Positions 14,036 to 23,336 of a stretch of DNA of 64,000 nucleotides are shown here, piece by piece. The notes below the pieces were generated by a model, which saw nothing but the letters and a program-made list of their open reading frames with translations, had not been told where the DNA came from and did no database searches. The stretch's first letter is position 1. Every line of letters begins with the position of its first letter. Location: positions 10,097,501-10,161,500 of the forward strand of contig JAMPIT010000258.1 of NCBI GenBank assembly GCA_026261815.1. Direction: 5' to 3'. Source of the DNA: Monarcha castaneiventris obscurior. Its lineage: Eukaryota; Chordata; Aves; Passeriformes; Monarchidae. The translations under genes and the position numbers were made by a program.

Positions 14036-14290
14036 TCTAATTCATTTAACAGATTTACTTCTTTAAATGGGGTATCTGACAGGATTTTGCCAGCAAGATC
14101 CATAGCAGCTGATGCGCTCTAAATTCATTTAGCCAGCGGACTCTCTCCTCCGCCGCTATCTCTCAGAGTACTCTTTCCAGAAAGCTTCATTTTCACAGCC
14201 AGGTTATATCGATAAGGGAAAGAGCATCAACAAAGATGTCTCTAAGCCTTGCCATCTCACCTGCCTCCCCCCATGGATAATTATATTACT
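14036..14290. promoter_or_regulatory. Candidate conserved non-coding element
   Basis: The block lies 1.5 kb beyond the RNF220 coding exon. It has AT-rich, non-repetitive sequence (TCTAATTCATTTAACAG, CTAAATTCATTTAGCC, ATGGATAATTATATTAC) with CpGs kept at CTCCGCCGC and TATCGATAAG. Core homeodomain-type TAATT/ATTTA blocks recur. This is a texture-based call without alignment. Confidence 0.35.
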
Positions 14291-15798
14291 GGCTTCCACA
14301 CATCCACACGTGCTCCCACCTACAGCCACTTCCCCTACGGACCCAAAAGGAGAGAGAGGAGATGCTGAACAATGAAAGGAGCTTACGGCACAAAAAGTAG
14401 CACAGTCGGGGGTGGATCAGAAGGAGAGGGGGGAGAGACACAAGAGATCACACTGGTACTGCAAGAAATACACAGCTCCTGCCTTCAGTGGGAACTGTCC
14501 TACCCTCGCAAATGCTGACAATAAAAGACACTTGCAGCATATTTCAAAACCAAAGAGCGATGGGTTTAAAAGGCAGGTTGATTTTATGATGACTTTTATT
14601 GAAAAGGTACGCTGGGTTTAGGCAGATGTCTTTTAGCGCCGGTAAGTTAGCATAGTGCCTAATTCAAGGAGACAGCCTGAGGAAGCAGCGCCGACAGGGG
14701 AGAGAGAGCCACAATGTCTCTATTACTCTCCTCGGTATCATAAAGGGGAGAAGAAAAATCACATCTGAAAGGGAGAGGAAGCAACGGTGCAGTAGGTTTT
14801 TGTTTTAAAAAAAAAGTAGTAATAATAACAACAACAATAATAAAATTGTTTTCTATGAATAACACTCAGCAGAACAAAGGAGCCCATGTGAAAAGCAAAC
14901 CACTCACTCCTTGATTACATGTCTGGGTTTACAGAAAAACTCTAATCATAAGTTAGCGCTCTTCCTTGGAGCACCACGCTCTGTCACCCCCAGACCACTC
15001 CCCATTGTGGGTCACCTCCCAGCTCTGCAAACCTGGAAGCCTGCTCTTCATGAAGGACAGCTCTGCCCCTGCGTGTAGGCAACACCACAAGGGACAAGGT
15101 GATGGGGGAACAGGGAGTTAGCCATGAACAAGTGGACTGCGTTCCTTTAGTCTGATCACTGGCCTGCAAAAGGGCACATCACCTTTCAGTGGGCACCGAA
15201 ATGGGGGAAACATTCAGAGAAAGCACGTGATGCAACAGCTTATTGAACTGTAAGAACAATTTGTGTTTGTCTTAAAGAGGGAGCTCAGTGGCCAAAAATA
15301 TTCTTGAGTTAACCAGAGGAAAAGGGACTTTTGTCCTAACCTGAGGCATGAATCCCGACAGTCGGTAATGCATTTGTCCTAAGAGTGGTGTGCATGAAGA
15401 AAAGGTCAGAAAGAAACACCTGAAGAAGCAGGGGACACATGCTTGCTGCAAGCTTTGGGAAAGTTCCTGGCTATGCATTCCAGTTGCATCCCTGTTTACA
15501 CACATACATGTACCAGCACCTATAGCCTCACACTGGCGCATGGACAGCTTTCTGCATGGTCAACATCGCCTCTCCAGCTGGGTGCTGGAAGGTGAGTTTC
15601 CTTCAAGAGCACCTCACCTTAAAATCTGACAATATCCTTTTGGAAGAAAAAGGCAGTATTGCATGGCTGAGCTCAGCAGGCAGGAAAGGCTGCTTTGCCT
15701 CTGCCTCCAGCAGGTCTCACACCACTGCGGGACCATCATCTGTTGAGTATCTCAACAAGGCACAATTAAAGAACCACCAAGTCAACAGAGGTACTTAC

Positions 15799-16423
15799 AT
15801 CTGTCACTTCGGTCTTCGGGACTGGATGAGGTCTCACGGTCAGAAATGAGGCCAGAAACAGCAAAGATCTTCTTCCCTGTATCATCAACTTTGAGGGAGC
15901 CAGGGGAGCTGGAGGGGAGCTGGGTGCCAAACTCGTACTCCTTCCCATCAGTGTCCGAGAAGCGCAGATGGGGTGAGTCAGTGTCATGGCAGTTTTTCAG
16001 GCGCTTGGCCGGGGTAAAGGCTGACTGGTAGCTCTCCCGGTCTTCAGTAGATGCAAAGGGGCGGAAAGCCCCCACGCCGCTGTGGTTCAACATACTGATT
16101 GGGGTGCAGTCCAGGTTGGGAGGTGCAAACTGGGGGTGGAGGTGAAGCAAGGATGGAGGAAAGTCACGGTTTGCAAATGCTCCTGGCACCCCGCCTTGGC
16201 GGTGATACATGGAGGCAAAAGTATATGAGCCATTGGTAAAGGGAATATGCACGTCCTTGTCTGCTGACACAGGGACCCCAAAAGGCCTTGGCTGCTGGCA
16301 GGGAATGGAAGCATCACGGCTGGCTTCGGCAGTGGAGGCGAGAACCATCAGTGCTGGGGAGGCCAGTGGGTTGGGGAGATAGGGTGAGTTCTCCATCTTG
16401 AACGCTGCCCGGTGTAAGTCCAT
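15799..16423 (-). CDS. RNF220: RNF220 first coding exon (residues 1-208)
   Basis: This encodes the N-terminal third of RNF220, a RING-type E3 ubiquitin ligase reported to act on Sin3B, to stabilise beta-catenin with USP7, and to regulate Gli factors in the neural tube. The translation begins MDLHRAAFKMENSPYLPNPL and is nearly identical to the mammalian N-terminus as I recall it. The ATG at 16,423-16,421 matches the known initiator and has G at +4. The exon gives 208 codons plus one base of a Cys codon. It ends at T15799 followed by a perfect GTAAGT donor (phase 1). Reading past the donor adds only a few residues before a TGA. Visible features are a proline- and serine-rich low-complexity character and a short basic patch (PAKRLK, residues 138-143). 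There is no RING here; that domain is C-terminal and lies beyond the window. The mammalian protein is about 566 residues, so this exon is about 37 percent of it. Confidence 0.96.
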
Positions 16424-16467
16424 CGGAGTCTCTTTCCTCAGCAGGATCACAAGCAGAACGGTCTTCC
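16424..16467 (-). other. RNF220: RNF220 exon 2, 5'UTR part
   Basis: A clear acceptor (TTTGCTTTCCTTCCAG on the minus strand, AG at 16,469-16,468) starts the exon, leaving 44 bases before the known ATG. These bases contain no ATG. They also contain no stop in the RNF220 frame, so the frame is open through the acceptor. That is why an upstream-initiated longer protein cannot be excluded (see findings). Confidence 0.85.
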
Positions 16468-17799
16468 CTGGAAGGAAAGCAAAGCGATGCCTAGGAATGG
16501 AGCGGGGAAAATTACTGGAGCATCATCACCCTTCGAACACTGCAAGAAAACAGAAAGGGAAAGAAAACACAACCAATTAGGTTTCTGCACTCATTTCTCT
16601 GGGATGCTCCAGCAGCAGGGTGGCCACATGTGTTACAAGCCACCGGCCGGAGATGCGCCACTGTTCTCATTCAAGAAAATCAATAGACAACTTCACACAC
16701 TACTGGAGTCGGCCCTGGCCCTCCAGGTTAAAGGGTATCATCCAGTGCAGATGGATGAAAGGCAAACCAAACATAATAACATGCAGATTTAATAATGCAC
16801 TAATAAAAAATGTTCAGTCTAAAATTAACATAGTAACTCCAAATTATAACTGGAATTTTATATGGCAAGCGGCACGTATATATAACTGCAATAAACTTAA
16901 GAAAGCCCCCACATACACACACCCTGCTATTTGCTTGGGGGCTGGGGGTATAGAACCAACATAATAATATCCATTGTACACAGTTACCCAAATCAGCCAG
17001 CACACACAGTTAAACTGTACACGATGCTTGAGACGTACATAACTGACAGGTATTTTCTCTCGCTCTCACAGTACACATGGGTAGATGTGTACTTGCACAC
17101 ACAGTACTCCATACCATCATACATATGTATACACACCACTGGAATGTAGGAATGTGGCTGTGTCCGTGTCCGGGTGCGTGTGTATAGCACAAACACCCAC
17201 GCATGCACACACAGTCCCTGTGAGCCAAAGGAGAAGAGACTTCCCCAGTAAAATGCCTGGCGTCTCTGACAATATTTAAAATCATAACGGGTGCTTCTGC
17301 CATCTGATCTCTGCAAGCGTCTGCCTTTCGGGTCGGGGACAAGAGAGGATGGATCAGTAATTTTAGTTCCTAATGCACTCACTCTTAAGTAGATTTGTAA
17401 ACTGCCCTGGATGTGCCATTAACATTTAGAGGAAAATGTTAACAAAATTTCTGCCTCGCATCTTGCTGAGCCTCCCAGTTTGGCTGCAGCCACCCACCCA
17501 GCCACAACCCCCTCCCAGGGTGAAAGAAGGGAAAATCCTTCTTTCTCTATCCCCCCCAGTTCGCAGTGCCTTTTTGTGTTGTTATTTTCTCCCCCAATCA
17601 ATCTCATGCCTTTTCTTTTAAGCTTCCGCCGCCTGCCATTCAGGCCCCACAACCCAGCTTAAAATACAAGGACTGTAACTTTGAAACAATATACTAGCCG
17701 CTGGAGCTCAAAGGGCCAGAAAAATCATATAATAATAAAAAGCTGTTACAAATTGTGCCTCTTAAATCCAGAGGGTCAAACATCTCAAATAAAACTTAG

Positions 17800-18120
17800 T
17801 GAAAGAGTGTCTCCCTAATGGAGTGCCTTTTGTACTCCATGAATGAGGGAGCCTAGGTTAACAAAGTGTATGAAATCCAGTCTGGGGCTTTAATGCAGTT
17901 CAGTGATAGCATTTCCTCTCTCCCATCCTGTACCCACTGCTCCACTGACTGTTATGAATTGTGAAGATGAGTGGACATCATCTCTCTGCTTCCTCATTTG
18001 GCACCCATCCTTACAGACATCATTGCTAAATTACCAGATTATGTATCTCGCATTAACGGATTTGCTCTCTTCCAAATTTTAAATAACTTTCTCGTTGAGT
18101 TCTTGCCACAGAGAGCGAGA
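17800..18120. promoter_or_regulatory. RNF220: Candidate conserved non-coding element
   Basis: This is a non-repetitive intron 1 block with motif-like words such as CCTAATGGAGTGCC, GGTTAACAAAGTG (HNF1/Sox-like), TTATGAATTGTG and CTCGCATTAACGGATTTG. CpG is retained within an AT-rich context. Transcription-factor names are suggestions from core motifs only. Confidence 0.35.
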
Positions 18121-18293
18121 GGGAGAGGAAGAGTGAGGGATGCCAAGGGCAGCCTGGTCACCACTGCAGTCCTGGGTACACTTGCTCTGCTGCTTCACAT
18201 GAGGCTGATCAAAAACTGGAGGTCAGAAAACTGCAGCCACCAGCAAATTTAGAGTTGTTAGGGGCTTATATAACCGTGCAAATATAAATATAT

Positions 18294-18309
18294 ACACACA
18301 CACACACAC
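18294..18309 (+). repeat. (AC)8 microsatellite
   Basis: Eight AC units follow a TATA-rich stretch in RNF220 intron 1. It is short and of no evident function, and lies just upstream of a perfect POU octamer at 18,332-18,339. Confidence 0.9.
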
Positions 18310-18331
18310 GATTATATATTCAAAGATATGC

Positions 18332-18339
18332 ATGCAAAT
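18332..18339 (+). promoter_or_regulatory. Octamer motif ATGCAAAT
   Basis: This is a perfect match to the POU/Oct octamer, embedded in GATATGCATGCAAATAAGCC. A single 8-mer is weak evidence alone. It sits within the intron 1 region that looks regulatory, so it is listed as a candidate Oct-factor site. Confidence 0.35.
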
Positions 18340-18479
18340 AAGCCACTGTTCTCAGAAAAAAACTATCATTAACATGGAAGCAAAACTGGGCAATCACAGA
18401 AAAATACGGATTTCCAGGGAAAAAAAAAAAAGGCAACCACCTCTGCCTGCTTTTCTATTTTTGCTTGTGCTTTCACACC

Positions 18480-18830
18480 ATTACGTTAAATGTATTTCAT
18501 AAATTAGTAATCTGGCCGCAACACTTGACACTCCTGTAGGATACTGTGAATCACTATGGCCGTTTATTCGTTTGCAAACTTCATTACGCCGGGAATAAAT
18601 CAACACATTACAATATCTCAGCCAGCCAAATTTAATTTTTTTTCAGCTCCCACTTCCTTTTTCGTTCTCTCTTGCTCCCTTCTCGCCCAGCACCTCCCCA
18701 CCCCCCAGCAACACGGACAGATTAGGCTGCGGCGGACCAGTCATTATGAAAATCTATCGTTAATACACTCCCAATGTCAAAATGTCATAGGTTTAAATAC
18801 AGAACCCAAAAATAAGAAAACTAACTGACC
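18480..18830. promoter_or_regulatory. RNF220: Candidate conserved non-coding element
   Basis: This is among the most convincing non-coding blocks in intron 1. AT-rich sequence carries about ten retained CpGs, for example in TTACGTTAAATG, GGCCGTTTATTCG, CATTACGCCGGG, GCTGCGGCGGACC and ATCTATCGTTAATAC. Homeodomain-like cores (ATTAGTAATC, GTTAATAC, TTTAATTT) recur, and no repeat family is recognisable. Developmental enhancers near neural regulators often look like this, but conservation was not tested. Confidence 0.42.
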
Positions 18831-18954
18831 TTCTTAATTAAAAAATATGGATTGCAGGGTAATCAGCTGGAGGGAACATTTGGGTGCTGGGAAGGCAGTG
18901 GGCACAGGTGGAGTGAGGAGCTGCTACTTTTCTGCCTCTATGCTGATTTTTTTT

Positions 18955-19480
18955 AATTTAGCACCTCGCGCAAATCCAGATTAAAATAACTCCAGCTATT
19001 GATCTGAGCAGTGGAATTGACATTAATTTTAGTTCACTTCTCACTTTGCAAAGGGATCAATAGGAAGTAATAACAGCTGACATCCCCGCTGAAAGGAGGA
19101 GAAAAGACGGGCTAGAGACAGAAATCGAAAAGCAACCAAATAAATCAGCAGCTACTTTTCCACGGCATCAGACAAACTCCAAACAGATTGCAAAAAGTCT
19201 TTGTTGAATTAACTAAACAAGGAGTAGAGGGAGGGAGGGTGGAGATCAATCTAGGAAGCTACATAAACTGTCTACCAAGTATGAAGGTTAGATGGACACA
19301 CTGAAAACTAACTCTGATTTTTTTAGTATTATTTTTTTCATGGCTACCTACAAGCATAATTATTGGCTTTTAGAGCTACCCTGTTTAAGGTGTACGCAAA
19401 TTACCTGTGTAATCGTGCATGTTCCTAATAACGAGGCTAAATACGCCACAACCAAGGCAAATTGTATCAAGAGCCTTTAG
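18955..19480. promoter_or_regulatory. RNF220: Candidate conserved non-coding element pair
   Basis: Two sub-blocks stand out. The first is 18,955-19,110, with GCACCTCGCGCAAATCC, AGATTAAAATAACTCC and GACATTAATTTTAG. The second is 19,370-19,480, with GGTGTACGCAAATTACC, TGTAATCGTGCATG and ATAACGAGGCTAAATACG. Both are non-repetitive and keep CpGs in AT-rich DNA. The linker carries a homopurine stretch. The function is unknown. Confidence 0.35.
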
Positions 19481-20449
19481 CTCTGAACCATAAAAAAAAA
19501 ATCTCTCACCAAGGAACAAGTAGTAATCAGTTCTCTATGGCTTCGTTTTGAAACATGCACTTACAAAGGTTGTAGCACTGTGCTGCATTAGTGAAGAGGG
19601 AAGTCTGATAAAAGTAGGAGAAGCCATGACAGAGCTGCATTTATCAGGCATCACAAACACCCACCAAGTGGAGAAAACAGCAGTGACCACTGGTTGTAAG
19701 TGTAAAACCCCCTTGCTAGTCAGCCTGCAAAGAAACGCGCTCATATGCAAGCACATGCACACCCCATACACAGCCACCAGATCTGCAAATCTTTTACTAA
19801 ATGTTACTCAGAGTTCCTATTACTAAATCACCTCTCTGCTATCGATTAAAATAAATAAAACACACCACTCTGGTTTCTACAACAGGTTGCATTTTTGTGG
19901 TCTCTCAACCATTTCCAAATGCCAGAGATTAAAGTAATGGGGCAAATTAACGTCGTTCTCCCTCCAGGAAAAAAAAAGTTTTCTTGGGGAAAAAAAATTA
20001 ATTAACAAGTTATAGGGGAGGAAAAAAGATTAAAACATTAGGAAATCCAGGAAAATTGATGATGCATGTAAATTAGGAAATACCCAAGAAAAAAAAAATC
20101 ACAATATCCATTTACATTAAAAAGTTTTTTCCCCATAAATGTCAAGTAGGAATTTAGAAATATGCTCCGCGCAGAAAAGCCAAAGATTATAAAACAAAAT
20201 AATGCCAGCTGTTTGGGGATTTAAGTGCTCAAATGGATTATATATTTGAACCAAACTGGATTTCCTTATAATAAATAAAACAAATGCAAGCTCGAAAGCC
20301 AACAAAGGAGAGCTCTCATCACTGGATTAAGATACAAAGGAAAAACAGTTAATTTTTTTTCTTCCAACGCGTGAAATATGCCAACTGCAGCCGCACACCG
20401 GGACAGCTGCTGTGGAAACCGATTTAAGGGGGAAAGGAAAAAAAATTAG

Positions 20450-21400
20450 GAGCGCGGTGAGCGGAGGAGGCGGCGGCGGGGGCCGGGCAGAGTGGCTCCG
20501 GCTCCGGCCCCGGTCCCGGCCCCAGCCCTGGACCCGGACTGCGCCCGATTCTGTTTGGCCGTAAACTTCTTCTTCAAAAAATTAAAAAAAAAAAAAAAAA
20601 ACCACCCTTTAAATTTTATTTTTTTTTTTCTTTTAATTAAAAAAACGCGGAGAAAAGCCCCCGGGCCTGGAGGGCGCTCCCGCGGCGGCGGCTGCCGGAG
20701 GGAGGAAGCGCCGAGGGTTTGGGAAAAGGAAAACAGAGAAAGAAGGGGAAAAAAAAAAAACCCCAACCCACAGCCTACCGATGGGTTTGCTGCCGTTTCG
20801 CCCCCGGCCCGCATTCCCGGCCCCGCTTCCGACTTGGCGAAATCCGAAGGAAAACGGCGGGCGGCGTCGCTCCGGGGAAGCCCCGCTCCGCCGGGCAGCG
20901 CGGGCGGCGGGCGCGCCCCGGCCCCGGGCACCGGGCACCGGCCCCTCACGGCCCCTCACGGCCCCTCACGCCCCCCGCGGGCGGCCAGCCGGGCTGGCAC
21001 TCGCCCGCCGCCCCCTCTCCCTCCCGCTCCCGGTTCCTCTCTCCCGCCCGAGGAGATTGTTCAATAAACCCAAATAAAATAAAATCCGTCGGGGGTGAGC
21101 CCCGGGCTGGAGCCTACCGACGCCGCCAAACCCCACCGCTCCGCGCTGCCCGCCGGCGCATTAAACAGGTGTTTGGCGGGGCCGGGGCTGAGGGCCCGGC
21201 CCGGCCCGGTTTGGCCCGGTCCGGTCCGGCCCGGCTCGCTCCCGCCCGGCCCCGCACGTCCCGCGGGGAAGCGGCGATCGGGACGCAGCCGGGGCCGCTC
21301 CTCTCCTGCCGCCTCCGGAATTATTCACTCCCGGGGAGGGCAACGGGAGGGGGCACCGCCAGCCCGGTCCGTACAGCCCGTTAAGTCGCCTTTCCACCCC
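20450..21400. promoter_or_regulatory. RNF220: CpG island within RNF220 intron 1
   Basis: A kilobase of very GC- and CpG-rich sequence is interrupted near 20,570-20,640 by A and T homopolymers. It contains a threefold tandem of the decamer GGCCCCTCAC (about 20,940-20,970) and a CCGGC/CCCGG pentamer-rich tract near 21,195-21,240. It is separated from the exon 1 island by about 1 kb of AT-rich DNA. No exon can be assigned to it. It may be an alternative RNF220 promoter or the start of a non-coding RNA. Several long GC-rich frames across it are compositional artefacts. Confidence 0.7.
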
Positions 21401-23012
21401 TCCACTTTTTCTTCCTCTTTAAAACCCGAGTTACAAAGATCATCAAACGCGAAGATGCCCAGAGTTGTTTGGATTTATTGCAACAATCACTTACCATACA
21501 CATTTCCTGTGTGGAAGGATAAGCATTCAATACAAACTCTTTAAGTAGACAGTTCCTAATGATTTCATTGTGGTCAACCAGATGGTTTTTATGTATTTAG
21601 AACTGAAGGTGAAGAATTATTTTCCATGTTTCCAACCTATTTACAGACTTCCCTGGTCTAGAGCTGGGGTTGTTGGTTAAAAGAAAGAAAATCCTGCAAT
21701 TTCTCGATCGCATCGCTGGATGATCCAGAAAGTTTTCTAAAGAACCTAAAGCAAAAACAGGGATAATTCCTTTCACCTCTTCTGGCTTTCCAAGCTACGC
21801 CATTCACATGTGGAGTAATTTTAGCTCATTCGTTGAATAACGCTGCCAATTTAAACCGCCTCTCTACCTTTGTTTTATCTGCAATAATAAAACCAGAACA
21901 ACACCGCATGTGAGATCCAGGCACTTGGTTCCTACCTGGAAGCAGCCAGGGGCAAGGGCGGCAATCTTTTAGAGATGAAGGACCCGAAGAGGGGCGAGGA
22001 TGTTGGACAAACTTCAGCCGCGTCCAAAATTGAGCTAAGTGCGACTTAACAACGAGTGGCAGAAAAAAACCCATCGGTCTTTGAGCGGGGATCGCGCATT
22101 TTGGGGACGGCTTAAAACTAAAGTTCACCCGGGGACTGCACGATCGCAAAAATGAAATCTTCGGAGTAAATAAAATTATTGGCTGGGCAGTGTTGCTTGA
22201 AGGCACGGAAACCCTGGCGGGTGTTTTGGTTTTGGGCTGGTTTTGGTTTTTGATTATTTTTTTCCCCCAGATACTTTTATTGCAAAATAAAAGACTGAGT
22301 TCGTTATTTTAAAGGGAAAAAAACCCCGCAAACAAAAAAAATCCCAAACCAACAAACCCCTGGGTGGGTGCGTGGATCTGCTTGTTTCCTTTGAAAAAAG
22401 TTTTTGTTTTGCAGCTGCTGGGAAATGAAATTGTCGCTGCCCAGAGTGACCGCGGAGAGAGCGAGCGCCGGGAGCAGCGGAGGGAAGCGAGGAAATAACT
22501 GCCCGGCTTGCCCCACCGAAAAATACGGAAGAAAAAAGAAAAGAGGGGAAAAAAGAGTTAAAAAAAAATGATATCTATTTGGGAGCAAGGGATCTATGCC
22601 AGTCCCCGGGTCCGGCCGGGCTCCCCCTCGCCGTGCGCGGTCCCCAGCCGGGCTGCCGCGGCGGTCCCCGGCACCTGATCCCCCTGGTGGCTACCGGTCC
22701 CCCTCGGAAAGCCACCGGGGGGGGGAAGATCCGGGCAGCTCGGGGCTCTCCGAGGGTGCGGGGGGGGCCCCCTTTTATCTGCCTTTCCCCTCGGCATTAC
22801 CATGCCGATCCCCACCCACCCGGCCCTCCCCGCGGCCGGCGCGGCTCCCCGCCGCCTCCGAGCTGCCCGGCTTCCCCGGCGCCGGGGAGGGAGAAGGAGG
22901 AAGGGGGAAAGGGCGCGGGGGCTGGGATGGAGGTAGGGGAGGAGGGGTGGGGGTTGAAACTTGCCCTGCAAAGTTTGCGTGTGGCCGGGCGGGCGCGGTG
23001 GCCGGTACTCAC

Positions 23013-23200
23013 GGTGCGGCTGGCGGCGGGCGCTGCGCGGAGCCGGCGGCGTGCGGGGAGCGGGGCAGTCCCGGGCGTGCTGGCCCCGCTGCCCGCCCGC
23101 CGCTCGCATGTAGCAGCGCGGGAGGCGGCGGGGGTGCGAGGGAAGGAGCAGTGCTGCCTCTCAGTGCCGGCTCTCATCAGTGAATGAGCCTCCACTCTCC
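23013..23200 (-). other. RNF220: RNF220 exon 1 (5' leader)
   Basis: The 3' edge is set by a good donor (CGCACC then GTGAGTACC on the minus strand, last exon base 23,013). The 5' edge is unknown; 23,200 is a nominal limit. In most annotations of this family the exon is non-coding. Here an ATG at 23,109-23,107 opens a frame of 32 codons plus one base, which joins the RNF220 frame in exon 2 without a stop. A second ATG near 23,176 opens an overlapping frame that would end at a TGA in exon 2. The exon call rests on the donor, the CpG island and the position upstream of the coding exon. Confidence 0.65.
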
Positions 23201-23214
23201 GAGGGGCTCCCGCC

Positions 23215-23279
23215 GCACACACACACGCACACACACGCGCGCACACACACACACGCACACACACACTCGCACACACGCG
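23215..23279. repeat. Alternating AC/GC tract
   Basis: Sixty-five bases of almost perfectly alternating purine-pyrimidine, mostly AC with GC steps, lie directly upstream of RNF220 exon 1. Such tracts can adopt left-handed Z-DNA under transcriptional supercoiling. The length is likely polymorphic. Confidence 0.9.
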
Positions 23280-23317
23280 GAGCCGGGCTCGGCACTGCAT
23301 ACATTAGGGCACTCGGG

Positions 23318-23336
23318 CAGTATGGGAAATGCAGTC
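23318..23336 (-). promoter_or_regulatory. ZNF143/THAP11-type site at RNF220 promoter
   Basis: On the minus strand the sequence reads ACTGCATTTCCCATACTGC. It keeps the invariant parts of the 19-base promoter motif ACTACAATTCCCAGCATGC (ACT, CA, TTCCCA and TGC at the right spacing). ZNF143 sites of this type sit within about 100 bases of many CpG-island start sites. Its orientation and position fit RNF220 transcription to the left. Confidence 0.65.

Larger units (their letters stand above)
1..15798 (-). other. RNF220: RNF220 intron 2 (partial)
   Basis: Everything left of the RNF220 coding exon is read as intron 2, because the donor at 15798-15797 (GTAAGT on the minus strand) opens it and no further RNF220 exon is visible. 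The next human exon begins with a Lys-rich stretch followed by a Cys-rich segment, and no minus-strand frame here resembles it. Contents are one CR1 tail, two MIR-like relics, A and G homopolymers and two blocks with conserved-element texture, all listed separately. The remaining stretches hold nothing I can name. Open frames up to 195 codons occur near 8.1-8.7 kb, but none resembles a known protein. Confidence 0.8.
16468..23012 (-). other. RNF220: RNF220 intron 1
   Basis: The intron is bounded by the GTGAGT donor at 23,012-23,011 and the polypyrimidine-AG acceptor at 16,469-16,468, giving about 6.5 kb. It contains no recognisable LINE or SINE. Its middle (17.4-20.4 kb) is unusually rich in AT-rich, CpG-retaining, non-repetitive blocks, and its upstream end is a strong CpG island. 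The lack of repeats together with this texture suggests a dense regulatory intron. From 16.5 to 17.4 kb I see only simple AC-rich sequence. Confidence 0.75.
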
